Below, piece by piece: positions 34,601 to 43,726 of a stretch of 51,295 nt of DNA. The notes below the pieces were generated by a model, which ran no database searches, was not told the DNA's origin, and was given only the letters and a program-made list of their open reading frames with translations. Location of the stretch: positions 1 to 51,295 of IMG/VR virus record IMGVR_UViG_3300023184_005537. One strand, written 5' to 3'. The DNA comes from a virus. Position numbers and translations under genes: made by a program. Positions within the stretch are counted from its first letter, which is position 1. The number at the start of each line of letters is the position of its first letter.

Positions 34601-35551
34601 ATGAGTTTTATTGCATTTGAAGAAGTTAAACAGACTGAAACGCAACATTATCTATGGGTTGAGAAGTACCGTCCCAACACTTTAGACAATTATGTTGGAA
34701 ATCAGCAGTTGAAAGATACTGTCAAGGGTTATATTGAGAAACATGATATTCCTCATTTGTTGTTTTATGGTACGGCTGGTACTGGTAAAACTACCTTGGC
34801 TAAGGCAATTACAAAGAATATTGACTGTGATGTGATGTATATCAATGCATCTGATGAAAACAGTGTAGACAATGTACGAACCAAGATCAAAGGTTTTGCT
34901 AGTAGTGTTGGTTTTAGGAAGATTAAGGTTATTATCCTTGATGAATCTGACTTCTTGAGTCCAGAAGCTCAAGCTGCTCTACGTAACATGATGGAAACCT
35001 ATAGTTTGACTACACGGTTTATTCTGACTTGTAACTATGTAGAGAAGATTATTCCCGCTTTGGTTTCACGTTGTCAGACTTATAAGATTGAACCATTGAG
35101 CAAGAAAGAAGTAGCGGTACATCTAAAGATGATTTTGGATAAGGAATCTGTACAATATACACCAGAAGATCTAGGATATATTGTTAACACTTACTATCCA
35201 GATATCCGTAAGATTCTAAACTACAGTCAACAAAGTGTTCTTGATGGTAAGATCAAGATCAGTGAATTAAACAGTACCAGTGTAGATGTAAAGAGCAAGG
35301 TTATTGAATTGATCAAATCCAAGTCACCAAGTGCTTTTAATGATATCCGTCAATTGATTGCAAATAGTGATATTAAGCATTTTGAGGAGATTTATGATAC
35401 TTTGTATGATAAGGTGGATGATTATTCTAATGGTAAACAAACTTTGGCAGTTTTAGTTATTGCTGAATATATGTATCAGAGTGCAATGGTTGTCAATAAG
35501 GAGATAACTTTCATGGCTTGTATTGGCAAACTACTCAAGGATCTAAAATGA
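34601..35551 (+). CDS. 44: Clamp loader ATPase subunit (T4 gp44 / RFC small subunit-like)
   Basis: A 316-residue AAA+ ATPase that loads the sliding clamp. EKYRPNTLDNYVGN (21-34) is RFC box II-like, GTAGTGKTT (57-65) the Walker A, IILDESD (111-117) the Walker B, and SRCQ (156-159) holds the arginine finger of the SRC motif. The C-terminal collar domain is as in gp44. An upstream TTGACT at 34564-34569 has no good -10 match. The stop overlaps the ATG of the zinc-finger-like gene. No gp62-type partner was recognised nearby. Confidence 0.93.
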   Translation: MSFIAFEEVKQTETQHYLWVEKYRPNTLDNYVGNQQLKDTVKGYIEKHDIPHLLFYGTAGTGKTTLAKAITKNIDCDVMYINASDENSVDNVRTKIKGFASSVGFRKIKVIILDESDFLSPEAQAALRNMMETYSLTTRFILTCNYVEKIIPALVSRCQTYKIEPLSKKEVAVHLKMILDKESVQYTPEDLGYIVNTYYPDIRKILNYSQQSVLDGKIKISELNSTSVDVKSKVIELIKSKSPSAFNDIRQLIANSDIKHFEEIYDTLYDKVDDYSNGKQTLAVLVIAEYMYQSAMVVNKEITFMACIGKLLKDLK

Positions 35552-35829
35552 AAAAGAAACAAACTCCGATATGTCAGAAGGTTGAACTAGATAATTGTTT
35601 TAGTTGTAAAGTTGTTGCTGGTAAACCACATAAGCGTAACTGTGATATTGAACGGTGTAGTGAATGTGGCGGTCAAAAGTTAGGTTGTGAATGTACTAAT
35701 CATGACAAACAGTTTGCTAGATGGACTGGTTTTTGGCCTGGAGAGTTGGAGTGTAAAGCATTGAATATGGACTTGAATACCTTTTATATGACTGGTATGC
35801 ACAAGATATTCTTTGTTAAACCTTCCTAA
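35548..35829 (+). CDS. Small zinc-ribbon-like protein
   Basis: A 93-residue basic protein with at least seven cysteines. NCFSCKV, RNCDIERCSECGGQK and GCECTNH form two CxxC-type pairs and more. The ATG at 35548 overlaps the clamp loader stop (ATGA), so it is coupled; an earlier in-frame ATG at 35518 lies inside the loader gene and is unlikely. A WTGFWPGELECKALN stretch is also conserved-looking. Metal-binding is inferred. Its 3' end overlaps the convergent GNAT gene by 14 bases. Confidence 0.65.
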   Translation: MKKKQTPICQKVELDNCFSCKVVAGKPHKRNCDIERCSECGGQKLGCECTNHDKQFARWTGFWPGELECKALNMDLNTFYMTGMHKIFFVKPS

Positions 35830-36202
35830 CTTTGTCAAAGAATTCAGAATTATAATTGGTGGTCATGTAAACTTTAATTTCTTTATCTTTGAGTCTAAAG
35901 AATTTCTTGGCTCTTTTGTATAATTTTGTACCAATTCCTTTTCTTCTGTACTTACGGCGTATATACACCATGAATTCAAACTTAAAATTTGTAGTTCTGG
36001 ATGATTTACGTTCTTTAATTACAGCCCAACCAACACATTCACCGTTATCTTTTACAATAAACACTCTGTTTTTAACTTTGTGTCTTATATCACAACACTC
36101 TACATAAAGTGTATAAATTGAACCACTTGTAACAAGTTTGCTACAAGCCTTTTCTTCCTCCAAATTTACTCTTAAAGCGTCCTTTGAGTAGATACGGATC
36201 AT
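35816..36202 (-). CDS. GNAT-family N-acetyltransferase
   Basis: A 128-residue GNAT-like protein. RRKYRRKGIGTKLYKRA (about 83-99) is the acetyl-CoA-binding R/QxxGxG/A loop, and VKDNGECVGWAVIK the preceding beta strands. It transfers an acetyl group to an amine of a protein, antibiotic or small molecule; the target is unknown. It is transcribed opposite to the replication genes, and a TATAAT-like -10 on the - strand (36212-36207) lies upstream, without a good -35. Length is at the short end for GNATs. Confidence 0.75.
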   Translation of the reverse strand: MIRIYSKDALRVNLEEEKACSKLVTSGSIYTLYVECCDIRHKVKNRVFIVKDNGECVGWAVIKERKSSRTTNFKFEFMVYIRRKYRRKGIGTKLYKRAKKFFRLKDKEIKVYMTTNYNSEFFDKVRKV

Positions 36203-36236
36203 AATTATTATAAAAATAAATATAAAAACAAAACTG

Positions 36237-36265
36237 TTGACATCTAAGTGATTTGAAACTATACT
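36237..36265 (+). promoter_or_regulatory. Strong sigma70-type promoter
   Basis: TTGACA (36237-36242), a 17-base spacer and TATACT (36260-36265, 5 of 6). It lies in the divergent gap between the GNAT gene and the 36283 gene, 17 bases before that ATG. Together with the promoter at 30491 it indicates a host-type RNA polymerase holoenzyme recognising early phage genes. Confidence 0.8.
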
Positions 36266-36282
36266 GTTAAAAATTAAAATAT

Positions 36283-36516
36283 ATGGAAAAAGAACTAACT
36301 ATTAAAGACAAAGTAACCAACGCAATTATTATTCAACACGATGATCTAAAGTTTGATGGTAAAACAATTACCATTCCAAGCTATTATGTTAATAGCATCT
36401 TAGATTATATCAAAGATTATGATGTTGATGGAGTACCACAAGTAGATATTGATGATTATATTTCATTTCGTGATTTTCTTTATGATATTCAAGAACACAA
36501 AAATCAAGGAAATTAA
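36283..36516 (+). CDS. Small hypothetical protein
   Basis: A 77-residue acidic protein (MEKELTIKDKVTNAII and later QVDIDDYISFRDFLYD). I do not recognise a family. It is the first gene after a strong promoter and is followed 3 bases later by the next gene, so both are probably early-expressed. No ribosome-binding site is clear (A-rich leader). Confidence 0.6.
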   Translation: MEKELTIKDKVTNAIIIQHDDLKFDGKTITIPSYYVNSILDYIKDYDVDGVPQVDIDDYISFRDFLYDIQEHKNQGN

Positions 36517-36519
36517 TTT

Positions 36520-37107
36520 ATGGGAATGTATGATGACATAGTATGTAAATACCCACTTCCTTTACCGGAAGATCCTAAAGGTTATTGTAATAACAGATAT
36601 CAAACTAAAGACTTTGATAACGCACTGGATTTATTCGAAATTCGTGAAGATGGTACACTTTGGCTACGGTGCGCTGAGTATGAATATACAGACGGTAATC
36701 CAAACGCTAAAAGTTTAATTGAAAAATTACCAACTCGTAAGGAAACCAAAGTTTGGTGGCAACAAATTTTCCCAATAACAGATACAGTCAGACTGTATGC
36801 GTATGATAGTGATACTAATGACAAATATGATTATTGGATTGAATATGATGTAACATTTGTAGATGGTAAGGTTACTGGAGCTAAGTTGTTAGAATTTACC
36901 GCAACTGATAATAGTGAAAGAAAAGAACAACATCGTAAGGATGTTGAGTATTGGACAAATAGACAAAAATTTGAATATACACTATTTTACAGATTGATTG
37001 GTAAACCGTATAATAAAGTTATTACTTTTATTTGTAGGAGTATTCATAAATCTGCAACGTGGATAACTTACAAGATTTGGAACGTTGAACGGTTTTTAAA
37101 AATATAA
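36520..37107 (+). CDS. Hypothetical phage protein (MGMYDDI family)
   Basis: A 195-residue protein that starts MGMYDDIVCKYPLPLPED and continues with YQTKDF and LFEIREDGTLW. This N-terminal pattern recurs in many phage hypothetical proteins, but no function is known. The C-terminal third is basic and aromatic (FYRLIGKPYNKVI). An AAGGAAA sequence 8 bases before the ATG makes a good ribosome-binding site, one of the few in the window. It follows the 36283 gene. Confidence 0.65.
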   Translation: MGMYDDIVCKYPLPLPEDPKGYCNNRYQTKDFDNALDLFEIREDGTLWLRCAEYEYTDGNPNAKSLIEKLPTRKETKVWWQQIFPITDTVRLYAYDSDTNDKYDYWIEYDVTFVDGKVTGAKLLEFTATDNSERKEQHRKDVEYWTNRQKFEYTLFYRLIGKPYNKVITFICRSIHKSATWITYKIWNVERFLKI

Positions 37108-37147
37108 TTATAAATGATTTTGTTTATTTGATAGTTATACCCAAGTT

Positions 37148-39703
37148 ATGCGTAATGTACACTATATCAGTCAGACAGGAACATCAGGATATGCAAATGC
37201 ATCCAAGGGATATGTATATGATCTAATAAAGAGAGGTATAAATGTCAAGTGGACAACGTTTCTATGTGATCAGTCATTGATTGTAGAAACAACTGAATTT
37301 GATTCCTATATAAACAAATATAGGGATAATAATATCCCAGAGAATGAAATTGATACCGTTATAATTCATTCTACACCTGATATTTGGCAAAAGATCATAG
37401 AAGACTTAAATATACAATGTGAAGGTAAAACTGTAATTGGTAGAACTGTGTGGGAATTTAATAAATTAATACCTGAATGGGTAGATTTTATTAATACAAG
37501 TCAAGTTACACAAGTAAGTGTTCCTACATTATGGAATAAAGAAGTCTTTGAAGAAAGTGGGGTCAATAAATCTATTACTATTGATCCCCATTTGTATGTA
37601 GATTACCCATACAAATCATATAGTTTAAAATACTTATTAGAAAATAAATCTACTGTTATTTATAATAAAAATTTAGAAAATTTTAATTTTGAAACATCAT
37701 ATAAATTTTATACAATTGGACAATTAATATCAAGGAAAGGTATAAAAGAAACAATTTCTACATTTTGTAAATCATTTACCAATGAGGATAATGTTGTTTT
37801 ATTTGTTAAAACTTTTGGATTAGACTATTCATATGAACAACAAGTTAAATGTTTAGAAGAAATTATAAATTCTATAAGAAATAGTCTAAATATAGATCAT
37901 CCACCAATTGTATTTGTTAAAGAAAATTTAACTTATGATGAATTGCAGTCTTTACATGATATTTGCAATTGTTATGTACAATTAACAAAAACAGAGGGAT
38001 TTGGTCTTGGAATTTTTGAGGCCTTTAATAAGAAAAATGAAATTTTAGTAACTGGTTATGGCGGTCAAGTTGAATTTTTGGGTAAAACTTATAAGGGATT
38101 AATTAATTATAATCTTAAACCATTAACTGTTAATGAAAGTGTATTTTTTCAATTTAAATTAGATGATACATATCAATGGGCTATTGCAGATGAAAATCAT
38201 TCAACATTTTTATTAAAAAAATTAATAAAAAAAGATTATAAAGAATTAATTAATTTTGGTGAAGGATTTCATGGATTAGAAATTGATGGAGGGAAATCTT
38301 TTAAGTGGATGAGTGATCTGAATGAAATCTATATCAATGAAGATGTTGATGTTCTAATATTAGAAATAGTAAATGTGATTGAATCTAATATTTTCAATAT
38401 AATTGATGATAAAGGAAAAACATCAACATTAAGTTTAATTAAAGGAAGTCAAACAATAAAAATCCCAGTAAAAAATGTCAATAAAATTATAATTAACAGT
38501 AAATTTTTTATACCATCAATATCAATAAATTTATCAACAGATGATAGAAAATTATCTTGTAGATTGTATGATTTAAAATTAGTTCATAATAAAAGAGAAA
38601 TTAATGTTCCTGTAGATAAAATTAATTATACAAACCAAGATATAAAAAAATTGAATGATAGTGGTAAATCAATTACGGAATATGTAGGAGATTACGGTGA
38701 AATGTCAGTAAGAATAAAAGATATTAATCTTTTAGGTAAGATTAATTTGGGAGTGCAAACATCTTTTTATTCACATAGATCTGGATGGGATTATGTTATA
38801 CATAATATGTCAGAATTTAATAATCCTAAAGGAGTATATTTTGACGGATTTATTGAAAATGCATTTAGTTGGCGTAAAAATCAATATATTAAAGATAAAA
38901 TAATACCATACAAAACGCCGTGGATTGGATTTTTACACAATCCACCTAATATGCCATTATGGTTTAGTGATAATAATTCATATCCACAAACATTACTTAA
39001 TGATGAATATTTTAAAGAAAGTTTAAATTCATGTAAAGGATTGTATGTTTTATCAAATTATTATAAAAAATTCTTGAAATATTATTTACCTCAAGTTCCT
39101 ATAAATGTATTGTATCATCCAACTGAATTACCTGAATTGAAATTTAGTTTTGATAAATTTTATAAAAATAAAAACAAGAGTATTGTTAATATTGGATGGT
39201 GGTTGAGAAGATTAAACTCTATATTTTTATTAAATAGTGGAATCTATAAAAAGATTAGATTGATGCCAAATAATAAATGTAAGGATACTATTTTAAGATT
39301 AACTAACATTGAACGGGATTTATATAATATTATACTAACTAAAAAACAAATTGAATCAGTAAAAATTGTAGATCATTTAAAAAATGATGAATATGATCAA
39401 TTATTATCACAAAATATTGTATTTTTAGATTTATATGACACAAGTGCAAATAATGCTGTCATTGAATGTATTGCAAGAGGCACTCCATTATTGATTAATA
39501 GACATCCAGCTACAATTGAATATTTAGGAGATGAATATCCATTTTATTTTGATACTTTAGAAGAAGCTTCTGAAAAATCCAAAGACTATGCATTGATACA
39601 AGAAACTCATAAATATTTGATGACTTTTGATAAAAGAAAACAAATAACAATTGAATATTTCAAACAACAATTTAAAGAATCAGAGATATATAAATCATTA
39701 TGA
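37148..39703 (+). CDS. Two-domain GT-B glycosyltransferase
   Basis: An 851-residue protein with two GT-B enzymes in one chain. The first (about 1-380) has YTIGQLISRKGIKETI at the start of the donor domain and KTEGFGLGIFEAFNKKNEI, the GT4 motif with both glutamates. The second (about 530-851) has KSIVNIGWWLRR and FLDLYDTSANNAVIECIARG, a GT-B donor loop with one Glu retained. A region rich in Asn/Lys/Ile (380-530) separates them. It begins a very AT-rich block. A TATAAATG element (37109-37116) lies upstream but its role is unproven. Donors are unknown. Confidence 0.8.
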   Translation: MRNVHYISQTGTSGYANASKGYVYDLIKRGINVKWTTFLCDQSLIVETTEFDSYINKYRDNNIPENEIDTVIIHSTPDIWQKIIEDLNIQCEGKTVIGRTVWEFNKLIPEWVDFINTSQVTQVSVPTLWNKEVFEESGVNKSITIDPHLYVDYPYKSYSLKYLLENKSTVIYNKNLENFNFETSYKFYTIGQLISRKGIKETISTFCKSFTNEDNVVLFVKTFGLDYSYEQQVKCLEEIINSIRNSLNIDHPPIVFVKENLTYDELQSLHDICNCYVQLTKTEGFGLGIFEAFNKKNEILVTGYGGQVEFLGKTYKGLINYNLKPLTVNESVFFQFKLDDTYQWAIADENHSTFLLKKLIKKDYKELINFGEGFHGLEIDGGKSFKWMSDLNEIYINEDVDVLILEIVNVIESNIFNIIDDKGKTSTLSLIKGSQTIKIPVKNVNKIIINSKFFIPSISINLSTDDRKLSCRLYDLKLVHNKREINVPVDKINYTNQDIKKLNDSGKSITEYVGDYGEMSVRIKDINLLGKINLGVQTSFYSHRSGWDYVIHNMSEFNNPKGVYFDGFIENAFSWRKNQYIKDKIIPYKTPWIGFLHNPPNMPLWFSDNNSYPQTLLNDEYFKESLNSCKGLYVLSNYYKKFLKYYLPQVPINVLYHPTELPELKFSFDKFYKNKNKSIVNIGWWLRRLNSIFLLNSGIYKKIRLMPNNKCKDTILRLTNIERDLYNIILTKKQIESVKIVDHLKNDEYDQLLSQNIVFLDLYDTSANNAVIECIARGTPLLINRHPATIEYLGDEYPFYFDTLEEASEKSKDYALIQETHKYLMTFDKRKQITIEYFKQQFKESEIYKSL

Positions 39704-40662
39704 AAAAATATATTGTTACAGAAAGAGCAGGAGGATTTGGAGATATTTTTTGTACATTAATGGGAACTTGGATTTTGGCAAAATATAGTAACAGAGATGT
39801 AATTATAGATTGGAGAAGAAATCCATGCAATTGGTATTGTGGACCAAATATAAAAGAAAAAAAATCAGGATCATATGTTCCAATTAATTCATTTTTAACA
39901 GTATTTGATTTTCCAAAGAGTATGTTGGGTGTTAATTTTTATTTACCGGAACATATAGCAGAATTTGGAGTCAGAAACAATAGTAACAATTTTTGGGAAT
40001 ATGATGATTTAAAAATTTTATCACAAGATTCAGTGAGTGTAGAAGAAACAAATAATATTTTATTTTCTGATGATATATTCATTAGAAATAGTATAAGATA
40101 CGGAACTCCATGTGTGGGATCACCTGTCAATATGGATAATAAATCATTTTTTTCTGAAAAAATAACAATCAAAGACTTTTTTGAAAACATTAAAATTAAT
40201 GATTTTATGTTAAACAAGATAAAACTTCATGAAGAAAGATTTATTAAAAATAAAGTATGTGGTATTCATATAAGATATGGAAATAATGTAGAGACAACAA
40301 ATCCTTCAAGATATCCAAATTGGATTGATGACTCTACACTAGTTGAATCAATAAAACTTAAAATTCAAAATTTGTGTGATAAAGATTATCATTTTTTTAT
40401 TTGTACAGACACGGAACGTGTGAATGAAATGTTATTAAAAGAAATACCAAATAGTTTTAGTTTAAATAAAGAATATTCCAGTGAAAATGAATGGATAATG
40501 TTATTAAATGCACGGCTAAATCCAATATCTACATTTCAAGATGCTTTTTTAGATATGTATTTTTTAACTAGATGTAATAAATTAATATACATCAATCATA
40601 GTGTATTTACAACGATTCCTCAATGTTATTATAATGATAATGATAAAATTTCTATTTTTTAA
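39700..40662 (+). CDS. Putative fucosyltransferase-like protein (NodZ/GT23-like)
   Basis: A 320-residue protein. ERAGGFGDIFCTLMGTWIL (8-26) fits the N-terminal G-FG-D loop, CGIHIRYGN corresponds to the HxRxxD donor motif, and HFFICTDTERVNEML is the strand-loop with the Ser/Thr-Asp before the C-terminal donor site. These are features of the alpha-1,6-/O-fucosyltransferase superfamily. With GDP-fucose made elsewhere in the window, fucose transfer is the best guess. It overlaps the two-domain GT gene by 4 bases. Confidence 0.6.
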   Translation: MKKYIVTERAGGFGDIFCTLMGTWILAKYSNRDVIIDWRRNPCNWYCGPNIKEKKSGSYVPINSFLTVFDFPKSMLGVNFYLPEHIAEFGVRNNSNNFWEYDDLKILSQDSVSVEETNNILFSDDIFIRNSIRYGTPCVGSPVNMDNKSFFSEKITIKDFFENIKINDFMLNKIKLHEERFIKNKVCGIHIRYGNNVETTNPSRYPNWIDDSTLVESIKLKIQNLCDKDYHFFICTDTERVNEMLLKEIPNSFSLNKEYSSENEWIMLLNARLNPISTFQDAFLDMYFLTRCNKLIYINHSVFTTIPQCYYNDNDKISIF

Positions 40663-40671
40663 ATATTTAAC

Positions 40672-41421
40672 ATGAATATTAATAATTTTTTCAAAAAAAT
40701 TTTAGTTTTAAATTATGATCAAGATAGAAAAGAGTATATTGTTAATCATTTTAAAGAAAGAAATATTAAAAATTATATTTTTATCAATGGTATAGACGGA
40801 AAAAAATTAAAAAATAAAACAGGATATAATAATCTTGTTAAAATATACAAACCATCTTTACAAGAACCTTCTGTATTTTCTTGTTGGCCATTATCATTTG
40901 GTGAAATAGGATGTAGTCTTGCTCACTTAAAAGCCTTTAGATACATTTTAAATAATAAATTAAACAATGCATTAATTTGTGAAGATGATATATTTTTCAA
41001 TGATAATTTTAAAAATCATGAATTTATGTTAGACAGTATTCCTGGTAACTGGGATCTTTTACATTTTCATTCTTGGAGAGGATTTGATGAAAACCACGGA
41101 GAATACAATTTATCTAAAAAAAGAAAACGGATTAATCAATATGTATATAAAGGATATAAGGAATATGGGGGTACAACTTGTTATGGTATAACATATAATA
41201 CTGCAAGATGTTTAATTACATGGTCATGGCCTGTAATGTATGCAGCTGATGGTATTGTTGATAAGATATCAGAAACTGAAATTAATAGAAAATACTGGAA
41301 TGATTATGTAATCTATCCATTTATATGTGAACAATCAAAACCATCTTTAATTGATGAAGTTGACAATCAATGTAAAGATGTAAAAATAACCAGAATTGAA
41401 AGATGGAAAAACCATGAATGA
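40672..41421 (+). CDS. Glycosyltransferase family 25
   Basis: A 249-residue GT25 enzyme. KKILVLNYDQDRKEYI at the N-terminus, FGEIGCSLAHLKAF (about 77-90) and ALICEDDIFF (DD as metal-binding acidic pair) are the family marks; GGTTCYGITYNTARCL fits the acceptor loop. GT25 enzymes add galactose or glucose in LPS, LOS and collagen. It is very AT-rich and lies 9 bases after the preceding gene. It overlaps the LicD fusion gene by 8 bases. Confidence 0.82.
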   Translation: MNINNFFKKILVLNYDQDRKEYIVNHFKERNIKNYIFINGIDGKKLKNKTGYNNLVKIYKPSLQEPSVFSCWPLSFGEIGCSLAHLKAFRYILNNKLNNALICEDDIFFNDNFKNHEFMLDSIPGNWDLLHFHSWRGFDENHGEYNLSKKRKRINQYVYKGYKEYGGTTCYGITYNTARCLITWSWPVMYAADGIVDKISETEINRKYWNDYVIYPFICEQSKPSLIDEVDNQCKDVKITRIERWKNHE

Positions 41422-42358
41422 AATAATTAAATACTCAACTGACTGTTTAAAAATATTAACTAATAAATTTATATCTAATGGAATATTTCATTGGATAGAT
41501 TTTGGCACACTTTTATCTGCATATAGAGATGGAAAAATGTTTGATCATGATTATGATGTAGATGTTTGTGTATTTAAAAAAGACAAAGAAAGTGTAGTTT
41601 CTATACTCAGTGAGTTACAGGATTTGGGTATACTATCAATATTATATGGAACTGAAGGCGGTGTAATAATGATTCAGTTCATAGAAAATGACACTACTTC
41701 TAGAAGATTTGACATTTATATATGTGAAAGATATGGAAATCTCATTGGAATGCCTCATTTTAATGGAAATTTTAAATTTAAATCTTTTTATATTGATGAA
41801 TTGGAAACAATAAAACTTGGAGATTATCAATTTAATTGTCCTAGACATTTGTCATCATTTTTAAAAGTAAGATACGGTAAAGATTATATGATTCCACAAT
41901 ATAGATGTGAAGAATTAGATAAAGAATGGTGGGAAATTACAGATAATGTTAGTGTTGATAAAGAAACGCATGTTGCCTATACATATGGTGTGTATGATAT
42001 GTTTCACATTGGTCATCTTAATCTTTTTAAACGAATCAAAGAAAATTTTGATAAATTAATTGTAGGTGTTCATAATGATGAACAAGTTATTACATATAAA
42101 CAAAAACCAATAATATCCTACAAAGATAGATTAGAAATAGTAAAATCATGTAAATATGTAGATGATGTAGTAGAAAATGCTCCTTTAATAATTACAAACC
42201 AAATTTTAGATCAATTTAATGCAGATTATGTAATTGCAGGAAGAGAAAATGAAGAATATCTTAAAAAATATTATGATGTGACAGAAAATAGATTACATTT
42301 GATTTCTAGAACACCTGATATATCTACATCTATTTTAAAATCTAAAATTGTAAAATGA
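41414..42358 (+). CDS. LicD-like / cytidylyltransferase fusion
   Basis: A 314-residue two-domain protein. Residues 1-180 resemble LicD/fukutin-type phosphotransferases: FHWIDFGTLLSAYRDG (25-40) and DHDYDVDVCV (44-53), with the DxD pair. Residues 185-314 form an HxGH cytidylyltransferase: TYGVYDMFHIGHLNLF, with later PDISTSILKSKI as the ISTS motif of glycerol-3-phosphate cytidylyltransferase (TagD). It could make CDP-glycerol or a CDP-polyol and transfer the phospho-group to a glycan. The ATG at 41414 is preferred to the TTG at 41396. The fusion is unusual; see findings. Confidence 0.82.
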   Translation: MNEIIKYSTDCLKILTNKFISNGIFHWIDFGTLLSAYRDGKMFDHDYDVDVCVFKKDKESVVSILSELQDLGILSILYGTEGGVIMIQFIENDTTSRRFDIYICERYGNLIGMPHFNGNFKFKSFYIDELETIKLGDYQFNCPRHLSSFLKVRYGKDYMIPQYRCEELDKEWWEITDNVSVDKETHVAYTYGVYDMFHIGHLNLFKRIKENFDKLIVGVHNDEQVITYKQKPIISYKDRLEIVKSCKYVDDVVENAPLIITNQILDQFNADYVIAGRENEEYLKKYYDVTENRLHLISRTPDISTSILKSKIVK

Positions 42359-43020
42359 AAGTAATTAATGACTATGCCTATCCAGAATGGGACAATTATT
42401 ATTGTAATAATTTGTTGTATACAGTGTATGGTCATCCTACAAGAGAATTAATTGAAAAACAGTTTTTAATTGAATATTTTAAGAATAAAAAGATTATAAA
42501 TTCAATTGATGTGGGTGCTCATATTGGATTCCATTCCTTATTTTTGTCAAATATTTTCCAGAATGTATACTCATTTGAAGCAAATCCAGATAACTTTTCT
42601 TGTTTTCAATATAATACTAGAAATATTAAAAACATACACGGATTTAATTTTGCAATTGGAGATAAAAATGATTCATGCAAAGTTGAAATACCATGGGATT
42701 TTCCTATAAAAGAAAATATTAATAGTGGTATGAGTTATATTACTGATGGTGATTCAATTAAAATAAAACGGTTGGATGATTTATATTTATCAAATATAAA
42801 TTTTATAAAAATTGATGTTGAAGGATATGAATATTTTGTATTAAATGGTGGTAAACAACTATTATCCAATAATAATATTCTAATAATGTTTGAATCTAAC
42901 GGTAATGAATCTAGATTTAATCTAAGATTAAAAGATATACAAAATTTACTTGAGTCTTTGAATTACAAATTTATCAATCAGATAGATCAAAACATATTTT
43001 ACTCTAATTATGAAAGTTAA
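42355..43020 (+). CDS. FkbM-family methyltransferase
   Basis: A 221-residue SAM methyltransferase. IDVGAHIGFHSLFLS is motif I, VYSFEANPDNFSCF motif II with the ribose-binding Glu, and FIKIDVEGYEYFVLNG motif III, the FkbM signature. FkbM enzymes methylate hydroxyls of polyketides and sugars. It overlaps the LicD fusion (4 bases) and the next gene (11 bases), so it works on the same glycan. Confidence 0.85.
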   Translation: MKVINDYAYPEWDNYYCNNLLYTVYGHPTRELIEKQFLIEYFKNKKIINSIDVGAHIGFHSLFLSNIFQNVYSFEANPDNFSCFQYNTRNIKNIHGFNFAIGDKNDSCKVEIPWDFPIKENINSGMSYITDGDSIKIKRLDDLYLSNINFIKIDVEGYEYFVLNGGKQLLSNNNILIMFESNGNESRFNLRLKDIQNLLESLNYKFINQIDQNIFYSNYES

Positions 43021-43726
43021 GTTATTCACATACTGGGAAGGATTTAAACCAGATTATATAAAATTGTGTGAAAAAATAATATCAAAACAAATTTGTTCTG
43101 ATATTGAATATCACCCTATAAATGATATCAATTTATATGATTATTTATCAGAGAATGAACTACCATCAAATTTAAAAAATATTAGTTGCATTGCACACAG
43201 AGCTGATTATATTAGATGTTCTATTGTATATAAATACGGCGGAATATGGTTGGATTCAGATCAAATTTTATTATCAGATTTATCAGACGTAATTGAACTG
43301 TTGAAATCATATGATTATGTAACATATGAATGGGCAAAAAATCAACCTTCAATTGGGTTTTTTGCTGCCAATGAAAAATGTATTTTATTAGAAAAATGGA
43401 AATATGAAATGGATAATTTATTGTCTTTGAAAAACGTATTTCATTGGACGGAATTAGGATATGAGATATTATACCCTATTTTAAATGATTTATTGATTGA
43501 CAATATTTTTAAATATTATGCATTTGACGCTAGAAAAGGATTTGCTCCATTAGAATGGTGTGAATTTGATAAGTTTTTTAAAATAGATGAAAAATTAGAA
43601 ATTAAAAATTTAAAATCTATAATGCTTTATAACTCAAAGTTTCCAGATTGGTTTAAGAACATGTCTCAAGATGAGATATTAAGAAATGACTATTTGATCT
43701 CCAAACTTTTTAAACAAGTATTATGA
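43010..43726 (+). CDS. GT32-like glycosyltransferase
   Basis: A 238-residue protein. The N-terminus LFTYWEGFKPDYIKLCE is the usual strand-loop for this family, and AHRADYIRCSIVYKYGGIWL (62-81) followed by DSDQIL (82-87) is the GT32 DxD block. It would use a nucleotide sugar to extend a glycan. There is no membrane anchor. It overlaps the FkbM and GT25 genes. Confidence 0.82.
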   Translation: MKVKLFTYWEGFKPDYIKLCEKIISKQICSDIEYHPINDINLYDYLSENELPSNLKNISCIAHRADYIRCSIVYKYGGIWLDSDQILLSDLSDVIELLKSYDYVTYEWAKNQPSIGFFAANEKCILLEKWKYEMDNLLSLKNVFHWTELGYEILYPILNDLLIDNIFKYYAFDARKGFAPLEWCEFDKFFKIDEKLEIKNLKSIMLYNSKFPDWFKNMSQDEILRNDYLISKLFKQVL

